64,000 bases of DNA from DASZIT01 sp963819695 (lineage in GTDB: Bacteria > Actinomycetota > Acidimicrobiia > Acidimicrobiales > RAAP-2), in NCBI GenBank assembly GCA_963819695.1, contig CAWFXD010000001.1, positions 1,364,001 through 1,428,000 of the forward strand. The letters are read 5' to 3'. This document shows, in pieces, positions 8,004 to 15,749 of this stretch. The position numbers and the translations under genes were made by a program. Position 1 is the first letter of the stretch, and the number at the start of each line of letters is the position of its first letter. The notes beneath the pieces were generated by a model that ran no database searches, was not told where the DNA came from, and saw nothing but the letters and a program-made list of their open reading frames with translations.

Positions 8004-9257
8004 GTGTCGGTCGCCATCGAAGTCAAGGACATCTCCAAGCAGTTCCGGCTCTACAACGAGCGGTACACCTCGCTGAAGGAGCGGGTGATCCACGGCGGGA
8101 AGATGCCGTTCACCCCGTTCTGGGCGCTGCAGGACGTCAACGTGGACATCATGGAGGGCGAGACCTTCGGCATCCTCGGGCGCAACGGCTGCGGCAAGTC
8201 GACCCTGCTCAAGTGCATCGCCGGCATCCTGAAGCCGACCTCCGGCGAGATCCGGGTCCGGGGCAGCCTGGCGGCCATGCTCGAGCTGGGCGCCGGCTTC
8301 CAGCCCGACCTGTCCGGGCGGGACAACATCTTCCTCAACGGGTCGCTGCTCGGGCTTCCCCATTCGGAGATCGAGAAGCGGTTCGACGACATCGTGGCCT
8401 TCGCCGAGCTCGAGCAGTTCATCGACAACCAGGTGAAGTACTACTCGTCGGGCATGTACGTGCGACTCGGGTTCGCGGTGGCCGTCAACGTGGAGCCGGA
8501 CGTGCTGTTGGTCGACGAGGTGCTGGCGGTCGGGGACGCCGCCTTCCAGCGAAAGTGCCTCGACCATGTCAAGAAGTTCCAGCAGGAGGGCCGGACCATC
8601 GTGGTCGTTTCCCACGGCACCGACACCATCCGGCAGAACTGCGAGCGGGTCATGGTCATGAACCACGGCCGGGTGATCACCGTCGACGAGCCCGGCGAGG
8701 GCATCCGGGTCTACCTGGCTGACCTCCTGGGCGTCGGCACCCTCGACAACTCGGAGACCGGCGGGATCGAGGGCAATGTCTTCTCCATCGGCACCGTGCA
8801 GGCGGAGCATGGCGGAATAGGCACCCGGCACCACCTCTACCCCGGCGAATCGCTGACCATCGTCGCCGAGCTGGACAGCCTGGCCGCGGTGCCCAACGCC
8901 ATGGCCACCATCGCCATCCACGACGACAACAACGAATTGGTCTTCGCCTCCGACCCGGACGACCCCGGTTGCCAGATGGAGGTGCCGGTGGGCGGCGGCC
9001 AGATCCGGTTCGATTTCGCCGAGGTCCCCCTCCTCGACGGCACCTATTCGGTCAGCGTCGGCATCCGCAGCCTCAGCGAGACGGCCATCTTCGACTGGAA
9101 GGACCAGGTCACCCAGTTCGAGGTGGCCAATCCCGGGCGGGCCACCGGCCGGGTGCGGTTGCTGCCGGTGGCGAGCTTCCGTCACCGTCCGACCGGGCTC
9201 ACCGGTGAGGTGCCGGTGGTGAAGAGGCTCGACCCCGCGGAGGAAGTCGCTTCTTGA
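8004..9257 (+). CDS. wzt: ABC polysaccharide exporter ATPase with C-terminal glycan-binding-like domain (Wzt-like)
   Basis: The protein has 417 residues from GTG 8004, 2 nt after the permease stop. Residues 1-245 are an ABC ATPase with Walker A GRNGCGKST, signature YSSGMYVRLGF and Walker B LLVDEVLAVGD. Residues about 260-400 form a beta-rich extra domain of the kind that in some Wzt proteins recognises the non-reducing end of the glycan before export. That links export to a finished, often capped chain, and the methyltransferase-like genes upstream could supply the cap (inference). The next gene overlaps by 4 nt. Confidence 0.9.
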   Translation: MSVAIEVKDISKQFRLYNERYTSLKERVIHGGKMPFTPFWALQDVNVDIMEGETFGILGRNGCGKSTLLKCIAGILKPTSGEIRVRGSLAAMLELGAGFQPDLSGRDNIFLNGSLLGLPHSEIEKRFDDIVAFAELEQFIDNQVKYYSSGMYVRLGFAVAVNVEPDVLLVDEVLAVGDAAFQRKCLDHVKKFQQEGRTIVVVSHGTDTIRQNCERVMVMNHGRVITVDEPGEGIRVYLADLLGVGTLDNSETGGIEGNVFSIGTVQAEHGGIGTRHHLYPGESLTIVAELDSLAAVPNAMATIAIHDDNNELVFASDPDDPGCQMEVPVGGGQIRFDFAEVPLLDGTYSVSVGIRSLSETAIFDWKDQVTQFEVANPGRATGRVRLLPVASFRHRPTGLTGEVPVVKRLDPAEEVAS

Positions 9258-10339
9258 CTCGCCGGATCGACCAGGTGATCCCCACCTTGGCCAGTCGGGA
9301 CGCCATCGGGGGCCATGTCGTGCAGCTTCGGGATCTCCTCCGATCCCGGGGTTTCGAATCCGACATCTTCTACGGCAATGCCAGCGCCGACCGCTTCGAA
9401 TTCGGATTCCCGATCTCCCGGTTGGGCGACCCCCCGTCGAGCGATCGGGTGTTGCTCTACCAACTCTCGATCGGGAGCGGGGTCGCCGATATCTTTCGGG
9501 ACCGCCGCGAGCGGAAGTTCGTGAACTACCACAACATCACCCCGGCCGGTCTGCTGGAGGCCTGGATCCCGGCAGTCGGCGAGGAGGTCCGCTGGGGCCG
9601 GTCCCAACTGCGGGACCTGGCGCCGGTCACCGAGTTCGCGGTGGCCGATTCGATGTTCAACGAGCGCGAGCTCCAAGCCGCCGGCTACCCGGTGACCGCC
9701 ACCGTGCCGCTGCTTCTCGACCTCGACAGTTTTGCCGGCTCCCCGGACCCGACCTTGGCCAGGCGCCTCCGGGCCGAGAAGGCGGACGGGGGAACCGAGT
9801 TGCTGTTCGTCGGCAAGGTGTCTCCGCACAAGGGCCAGCACGACCTGGTCAAGGCGTTGGCCACCTATCGCCGGCTCTACGACCCCGCCGCCCGGCTCCG
9901 GCTGGTCGGGGGGGCCATCAGCGAGGACTACCAAAAGGCGGTGGAGCGGTTTGCCGACGAGCTCGGCCTCGCGGATGTGGTGGAGTTCGCCGGCTCGGTG
10001 TCCCATGAGGAGCTGATCGCCTACTACGCGACCGCCGACGTGTTCCTCTGTCTCTCCAACCACGAGGGATTCTGCGTGCCGCTGCTCGAGTCCATGTACC
10101 ACCAGGTCCCCATCGTGGCCTACACCAATACCGCCGTCCCCGAGACGGTAGCCACCGCCGGCCTGGTCCTCCCCGACAAGCAACCGGCCCGGGTCGCCGC
10201 CGCCATCCATCGGGTGGTCACCGATCAGAACCTTCGGGCCATGTTGGCCCGGGCGGCGTCGGAGCGGGTGGCGTGGTTCGCCCTGCCTCGGGTGAAGGAG
10301 GGTTTCGCCTCCGCCCTCGAAGCTGCCTACGCCGCGTGA
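9254..10339 (+). CDS. GT4-family glycosyltransferase, paralogue group a (third copy)
   Basis: This 361-residue enzyme starts at TTG 9254, overlapping the exporter ATPase stop by 4 nt. It carries NYHNITPAGLLEAW, FVGKVSPHKGQHDLV and the EX7E motif in NHEGFCVPLLESM. It is intact and closely related to the products at 1834 and 5157. The coupling to wzt suggests it belongs to the same export operon. Sugar specificity is unknown. Confidence 0.85.
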   Translation: MTRRIDQVIPTLASRDAIGGHVVQLRDLLRSRGFESDIFYGNASADRFEFGFPISRLGDPPSSDRVLLYQLSIGSGVADIFRDRRERKFVNYHNITPAGLLEAWIPAVGEEVRWGRSQLRDLAPVTEFAVADSMFNERELQAAGYPVTATVPLLLDLDSFAGSPDPTLARRLRAEKADGGTELLFVGKVSPHKGQHDLVKALATYRRLYDPAARLRLVGGAISEDYQKAVERFADELGLADVVEFAGSVSHEELIAYYATADVFLCLSNHEGFCVPLLESMYHQVPIVAYTNTAVPETVATAGLVLPDKQPARVAAAIHRVVTDQNLRAMLARAASERVAWFALPRVKEGFASALEAAYAA

Positions 10340-10367
10340 CCGTGATGGCTTACCGTCGCCCGTCCTC

Positions 10368-11627
10368 ATGAACGTCGCCTTCGTCGTACCCCGCTACGGG
10401 CCGGAGATCATCGGCGGTGCCGAGACTGCTGCCCGCCGGCTGGCCGAGGGTCTGGTGTCGGCCCGGGGTTGGGAGGTGGAAGTCCTGACCAGTTGTGCGG
10501 ATGACTTCGTGACGTGGGCCGACGTCTACCCCGAGGGGGAGGACCGCATCAACGGGGTCAAGATCCACCGGTTCCGGTCCGCCGCCGGGCGGGACCCGTC
10601 GTTCCATCCCCTCTCGGCCGCCCTGTTGGCCGATCCGACGTCGGCGTCGTTGCCCGACTCCGAGCGGTGGCTGGATCTCCAGGGTCCGGTGACCCCGGCC
10701 CTCGCCGACGCCGCCGAAGCCTCGACCGCCGCGGTCATGGTCTTCTATCCGTATCTCTACTATCCGACGGCGCGGGTGATCGACCGGGTCCGCGCCCCCC
10801 GCGTCCTCCATCCGGCGGCCCATGACGAGCCCGCCCTCCATCTGCCCGTCTTCCCCCGGGTCTTCGAGGCCGCCAGTGCCCTGGTCTTCCAGACCGAAGC
10901 GGAACGGGATTTGGTCCAGGGGATCTTCCCGGTGGCCTCCCGTCATCAGATGCTGCTCGGCCTGGGAGTGGATGACCCCGCCCCCGGTTCACTGACCAAG
11001 GAACCCGGTGATCCCGAGATCCCCGACGCTCCCTATCTGGTGTGCCTGGGCCGGGTCGACAGCCACAAGGGAACCACCACCCTGGCGTCGATGTTCGCCG
11101 CCTACAAGGAACGCCACCCCGGCCCGCTCCGGCTGGTACTGGCCGGACCGGTGGTCGAAGCCCCGCCCCCGCATCCCGACATCGACGTGGTTGGTGCGGT
11201 GTCGGAGGCGGCCAAATGGGAACTGCTGGGTGACGCGGTGGCGCTGGTGTCGCCGTCTCGGTGGGAGGCGTTCTCGCTGGTCCTCGCCGAGGCCTGGAGT
11301 GCCGGCACCCCAGTGATCGTCAACGCCGCCTGCGGTGCGACGAGCGAGCACGCCCGGCGTTCGGGCGGCGGGCTGTCCTACTGCGGCTATGCCGAGTTCG
11401 AGGTCATCGTGGAGCGGTTGGGCGACGACCGGGCGCTGGCCGCCGAGCTCGGGCGGCGGGGTCGCTCCTATGTCGACAGCCATTTTCGGTGGCCGATGGT
11501 CATCGATCGCTATGCCGGGTTCCTCGAGTCGGTGGTGGCGGCTCCCCGACGATCAGATGCCGGCGCCCAGCGACCGGGAACCGGAACGGCTGATCAGGCG
11601 GACCCCGAGAATGGTGGTCCCGGGTAG
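10368..11627 (+). CDS. GT4-family glycosyltransferase, paralogue group b (second copy)
   Basis: This 419-residue enzyme begins FVVPRYGPEIIGGAE, nearly the same as the start of the protein at 2931, and has CLGRVDSHKG and WEAFSLVLAEAW in the donor domain. A TACCGT hexamer at 10351-10356, 11 nt before the ATG, may be a -10 element. The last 25 codons overlap the 3' end of a convergent gene (stop at 11553). The C-terminal 30 residues are poor in conserved residues, so that end may be loosely constrained. Confidence 0.85.
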   Translation: MNVAFVVPRYGPEIIGGAETAARRLAEGLVSARGWEVEVLTSCADDFVTWADVYPEGEDRINGVKIHRFRSAAGRDPSFHPLSAALLADPTSASLPDSERWLDLQGPVTPALADAAEASTAAVMVFYPYLYYPTARVIDRVRAPRVLHPAAHDEPALHLPVFPRVFEAASALVFQTEAERDLVQGIFPVASRHQMLLGLGVDDPAPGSLTKEPGDPEIPDAPYLVCLGRVDSHKGTTTLASMFAAYKERHPGPLRLVLAGPVVEAPPPHPDIDVVGAVSEAAKWELLGDAVALVSPSRWEAFSLVLAEAWSAGTPVIVNAACGATSEHARRSGGGLSYCGYAEFEVIVERLGDDRALAAELGRRGRSYVDSHFRWPMVIDRYAGFLESVVAAPRRSDAGAQRPGTGTADQADPENGGPG

Positions 11628-13406
11628 CAGCTGCCACACCCGGTAGCCCCCGATCGGCCGGGGGGTGGCCACCGGCAGCGCGTAGCCCTGGGCCACCAGG
11701 GATGCCAGCCCCGGGAGGGTCGGCGAGGCCACCAGGATCACCGAGCCCGATGGGGCCGTCGCCACCGATGTGCCCTTGGCGTAGTACAGCGCACCGTGCA
11801 ACTGGTTGTAGAGCACACCGTTGGGCTCGATCAGCGCGATGCGGAGGTCGGGCAGGGCGTAACCGGCGTTGCGGTAGATGTTCGCCCCCCCGTCGACGGT
11901 GTCGAACACCACCACGTCGCGAGCCGGATCGACCGAGGGGGCGATCCCCCCCAGGGCGGTGTCGATGGCATCGGCGCCGGTGATGGCGGCCCGGGTGTCG
12001 GCATACGGCGCCTGGTAGCGGGCCTGCTGCACCCACAGCCCACCGGTGGTGGCCTTCAACCAGCTCTGGGGCAACACCCCGTTCCCGTCGAGGAAGCGTT
12101 GGCTGCCGAGGGCCACCAGCCCGGTCACCGCCAGGGAGGTGAGCACCAACCAGACCGGCGACGAGCCAGGCGCCGATCCGCGCCGGCCGGCCCGCCGGTG
12201 GAGGGCGGAGAGCGGAAGCAACAGGGCGATGACCGCGGCCGGAAGGTAGGCCAACAGGTAGCCCCCCTTGGCAAACTGGATGAGGGCGACGATGGCCACC
12301 GGCGGGAGAATGGCGGCGGTGAGGATCGTCGCCTTCGTCTGGTACCAGGGACGGGACCAGGTCGCCTCGGTTGCCGACACCGGGTCCGGACCGGCGGCGG
12401 TGGAGCCGTCATCGGATCGCAGCCTGCGGACCAGGCCGCGGATGCCGAGGGCCAGTCCGGCCAGCACCGCTACCGCCGCCAACGGCGCCAGGGCCACCAC
12501 CGTGTAGCCGGCGAAGGTACCGAGGTTCAGTTGCCCGCCGGGCGCGTGGTCGAGGATCGACGTCGCCTGGGCCGCGCCAGTGGCCTCGACCCGGGTCGCC
12601 CGGATCCAGGTGCCGATGCCGCCCGGCTGTTGGAGTGCCATCGGGATCATCCACACCGCCACCGACGCGGCTCCGGCAACCATCGTGACGACCAGGCGCC
12701 CCCACCGCCGGGTCGAGCCGACGACCGCGAGGATGGCCAGGATGGCGAAGGCTTGGACGATGGACGGCCGGAAGCCGGCCAGCAGCCCGAGGGCGACGAT
12801 CGCCCCGATGCCGTGCCAACTTCCGGGACGGGCCCGCCAGGCCATGATGATCAGGAGGGAACCGGCGACGGCGTCGAACGAGTAGGTGGACACGATCGAA
12901 CCGCTGAACCAGGCAAATGGGGAGCTGGCCACGATCAAACCGGTGGCCACACCGGTCCACCGCCCCCCGAGATCGCGTCCGGCCACCACCGCGAGTCCGG
13001 CCCCGGCCGCCGACGCGATGGCCGCCACCACCCCCAGGCTGTGGACGGTGCCGAGGCCACTGAGGGACTTCACCAGTCGGCCGGCTTCGACGTAGAGCCA
13101 GTAGCCGGGCGGCTGAGGTTGACCGTGGGTCACGTCGAAGTGGTTGACCGCCGACGCGTACTGCGCCGAGTCCCAGTCGGTCGGTCCCTTGGCCGCGGTC
13201 AACAGCCGGATGACCAGAGTGGCGGCCGCCACCAACCAGGGTGTCGGGTCGAAGCGACGCCGCCGGGACGGCCGTTGGATGATCTCGCTCCGGGTGCGGC
13301 GGTCCGGGGTTGGTGCCTCGTCGGCAGAGGTGGCCAGCGGCGAAGGAGGCATTCCCAACAGTAGCGAGAGCCGAACCCGGTTATTGGTGTTCGCACGGCA
13401 ATTCAT
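11553..13406 (-). CDS. Multi-pass membrane protein, GT-C glycosyltransferase-like
   Basis: The 617-residue protein has about 50 residues of cytoplasmic Arg/Pro-rich N-terminus, then around ten hydrophobic segments to about residue 450, and a soluble C-terminal domain (about 465-617). The first loop contains TDWDSAQYASAVNHF and GQPQPPGYWLYV, resembling the acidic-residue first periplasmic loop of GT-C enzymes that use polyprenyl-phosphate sugars. It could decorate the exported glycan or a protein. ATG at 13404-13406 was used; an ATG 18 codons further in (13350-13352) is possible. It is convergent with, and overlaps, the glycosyltransferase at 10368. Confidence 0.7.
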   Translation of the reverse strand: MNCRANTNNRVRLSLLLGMPPSPLATSADEAPTPDRRTRSEIIQRPSRRRRFDPTPWLVAAATLVIRLLTAAKGPTDWDSAQYASAVNHFDVTHGQPQPPGYWLYVEAGRLVKSLSGLGTVHSLGVVAAIASAAGAGLAVVAGRDLGGRWTGVATGLIVASSPFAWFSGSIVSTYSFDAVAGSLLIIMAWRARPGSWHGIGAIVALGLLAGFRPSIVQAFAILAILAVVGSTRRWGRLVVTMVAGAASVAVWMIPMALQQPGGIGTWIRATRVEATGAAQATSILDHAPGGQLNLGTFAGYTVVALAPLAAVAVLAGLALGIRGLVRRLRSDDGSTAAGPDPVSATEATWSRPWYQTKATILTAAILPPVAIVALIQFAKGGYLLAYLPAAVIALLLPLSALHRRAGRRGSAPGSSPVWLVLTSLAVTGLVALGSQRFLDGNGVLPQSWLKATTGGLWVQQARYQAPYADTRAAITGADAIDTALGGIAPSVDPARDVVVFDTVDGGANIYRNAGYALPDLRIALIEPNGVLYNQLHGALYYAKGTSVATAPSGSVILVASPTLPGLASLVAQGYALPVATPRPIGGYRVWQLLPGTTILGVRLISRSGSRSLGAGI

Positions 13407-13424
13407 CCACCCGGCGCAGCAACC

Positions 13425-15725
13425 GTGATGCTCGCTACCATGCAGGCCATGTCACCCCAAAACGGACAACAGTTCGATCGACGCGTCCGGCGGTTCCCTC
13501 GAACGGTGGGCGCCTGTCTGACCCTCGGCGCCGTCTTCGCTCCGGCGCTGACGGCTTCGAGCCCGTCGGCATCCGCGGCAACCTCCAACCCTCAGGTCCT
13601 CCAGGCCCACGCGGTGACCACTTCGCTGGTGTGGAACCAGACGCTGCCCGACGGCGGCTCGCCGGTGGCCCTGTCGTCACCGTCGGTGGCCAACCTCGAC
13701 GGCTCACCGTCGGTGGTGGTCGGTGACCGGACCGGCACCCTGTGGGCGTTCCACCTCTCGAATGGGACACAGCCGGGTGGCTGGCCGGCGCACACCGGGG
13801 GCGTCCCCATCGATTCGACCCCGTCGTCGGCGTCGGTCGACGGCAGCGGTCTCGACTCGGTGTTCGTCGGAGCCGGAAACGCCGCCAATCCACACGTCGG
13901 CGGCTACTACGCCTTCAACCACGCCGGCGCCCAGGTTTGGGGTGTCAACGCCATCGACCCTCAAGGACCGCAAGGCGTCCAGGCGTCCATGTCGGTCGGG
14001 AACATCGGCGGGGTGACCGGGGTCACCGCGCCGTCGCTTGGACAGAATCAATACGCCTTGAACGCGGTCAACGGCGCGCTACTTCCGGGCTGGCCGTTCT
14101 TCACGGCTGACAGTTCGTTCACCACACCGGCCCTCGCCGATCTCTACGGGAATGGACAGACCGAGATCGTCGAAGGCGGCGACTCCAGCGCCGGCGTGGC
14201 CAACGGGATCACCTATGGCAACGGTGGCCACCTTCGGGTCCTGGGCGGTGGCGGCAATCTCATCTGCAGCCACGACGTCAACCAGACGGTGGACTCTTCG
14301 CCGGCAGTGGGTAACTTCTTGGGCGGAGGGGCGATGGGCATCGCCTTCGGGACCGGGTCCTTCTTCCCGGGAGCCTCCGACTCCAACTCGGTGTTCGGCG
14401 CCGACGCCAACTGCAACATCGCCTGGGAGACCAACCTGGGTGGCAACACCATCGACAGCCCGGCCATCGGCGACACCGTGGGTGACGGCTCGGAGCAGGT
14501 CATCGAGGGGGCCGACACCGGATCGGGTGGCTCGGTGTGGGTGCTGAACGGCACCAACGGCCAGCCGCTGCCCGGGTGGCCGCAGACCACCGCCGGCCGG
14601 ATCATCGGCGGTATCACCACCGCCGACCTCACCGGGGGCGGCTACAACGACGTCCTGGTCCCGACCACCTCGGGCCTGGTCATCTACGACGGTAAGACCG
14701 CCGGGGTGGTAGCCACCCTGGGCGCCGGGACCCTCGGACTCCAGAACTCCGCGATGGTGACCATCGACCCCAACGGCGCCATCGGCATCACCATCGCCGG
14801 TTACGGAGCCGCCAACCAGGGCATCATCCAGCACTACCAAGTGGCCAACTCCGCCGGTCACTCGCTGGGGAAGCGGTCGTGGCCGATGTTCCATCACGAT
14901 CCCCAGCTCACCGGCTTCCTCTCCCAGGGCGCCCCCGGCCACCTCACCCAGCCGATGGTCGGCATGGCCGCCACCCCTGACGGCCGGGGCTACTGGAACG
15001 TGGCCTCCGACGGCGGGATCTTCTCCTTCGGCGATGCCGCCTTCTTCGGGTCGACCGGGGGCATCCACCTCAACAAACCCATCGTCGGGATGGCGACCAC
15101 CCGGGACGGCAAGGGCTACTGGCTGGTGGCCTCCGACGGCGGGATCTTCGCCTTCGGGGACGCCGCCTTCCATGGGTCGACCGGGGCGGTGGCCCTCAAC
15201 CGACCGGTGGTGGGCATGGCCGCCACCCCGGACGGGGGTGGCTACTGGCTGGTGGCCTCCGACGGCGGGATCTTCGCCTTCGGGGACGCCGCCTTCCGCG
15301 GCTCGACCGGGGCGGTGGCCCTCAACCGACCGGTGGTGGGCATGGCCTCGACGTCTGACGGTGGCGGCTACTGGCTGGTGGCCTCCGACGGCGGCATCTT
15401 CGCCTTCGGGGACGCCGCCTTCCGCGGCTCGACCGGGGCGGTGGCCCTCAACCGACCGGTGGTGGGGATGGCCGCCACCCCGGACGGCGGCGGCTACTGG
15501 CTGGTGGCCTCCGACGGCGGCATCTTCGCCTTCGGAAGTGCCGGCTTCTTCGGATCGACGGGAAGTCTGCACCTGGTGCTCCCGGTGGTCGGCATGACGG
15601 TGGCACCCCGCGGGAGCGGGTACTGGATGGTGGCCGCCGACGGCGGCATCTTCGCCTTCGGGAACGCCGGCTTCTTCGGTTCGATGCCGGCGGTGTTCGC
15701 CGCCCAAACCGCCGGACAGGACTGA
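13425..15725 (+). CDS. Secreted protein with beta-propeller-like N-terminus and six 42-residue GYW/DGGIF repeats
   Basis: The protein has up to 766 residues. After a basic stretch (RRVRRFPR) a hydrophobic segment ending SPSASA looks like a signal peptide. Residues about 50-500 contain recurring VGDRTGTLWAF, LADLYGNGQTEIVEGG and SPAIGDTVGDGSEQVIEGA blocks, typical of FG-GAP or PQQ-like propeller blades. The C-terminus has six repeats of GYWLVASDGGIFAFGDA type. It is probably exported and bound to the cell surface; no enzymatic motif is visible. The start is uncertain: GTG 13425 is the longest, ATG 13428, 13440 or 13449 also fit. The divergent neighbour starts only 18 bp away. Confidence 0.75.
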   Translation: MMLATMQAMSPQNGQQFDRRVRRFPRTVGACLTLGAVFAPALTASSPSASAATSNPQVLQAHAVTTSLVWNQTLPDGGSPVALSSPSVANLDGSPSVVVGDRTGTLWAFHLSNGTQPGGWPAHTGGVPIDSTPSSASVDGSGLDSVFVGAGNAANPHVGGYYAFNHAGAQVWGVNAIDPQGPQGVQASMSVGNIGGVTGVTAPSLGQNQYALNAVNGALLPGWPFFTADSSFTTPALADLYGNGQTEIVEGGDSSAGVANGITYGNGGHLRVLGGGGNLICSHDVNQTVDSSPAVGNFLGGGAMGIAFGTGSFFPGASDSNSVFGADANCNIAWETNLGGNTIDSPAIGDTVGDGSEQVIEGADTGSGGSVWVLNGTNGQPLPGWPQTTAGRIIGGITTADLTGGGYNDVLVPTTSGLVIYDGKTAGVVATLGAGTLGLQNSAMVTIDPNGAIGITIAGYGAANQGIIQHYQVANSAGHSLGKRSWPMFHHDPQLTGFLSQGAPGHLTQPMVGMAATPDGRGYWNVASDGGIFSFGDAAFFGSTGGIHLNKPIVGMATTRDGKGYWLVASDGGIFAFGDAAFHGSTGAVALNRPVVGMAATPDGGGYWLVASDGGIFAFGDAAFRGSTGAVALNRPVVGMASTSDGGGYWLVASDGGIFAFGDAAFRGSTGAVALNRPVVGMAATPDGGGYWLVASDGGIFAFGSAGFFGSTGSLHLVLPVVGMTVAPRGSGYWMVAADGGIFAFGNAGFFGSMPAVFAAQTAGQD
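14988..15715 (+). repeat. Six tandem 126-bp coding repeats
   Basis: Units start at 14988, 15114, 15240, 15366, 15492 and 15618, each exactly 126 bp (42 codons). The units at 15240 and 15366 are almost identical at the DNA level, pointing to recent duplication. The last unit is divergent. The same repeat type recurs at 17133-17840 in the next gene. Confidence 0.9.
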
Positions 15726-15749
15726 CCGACAGCCGGATCCGCCCCTTGG

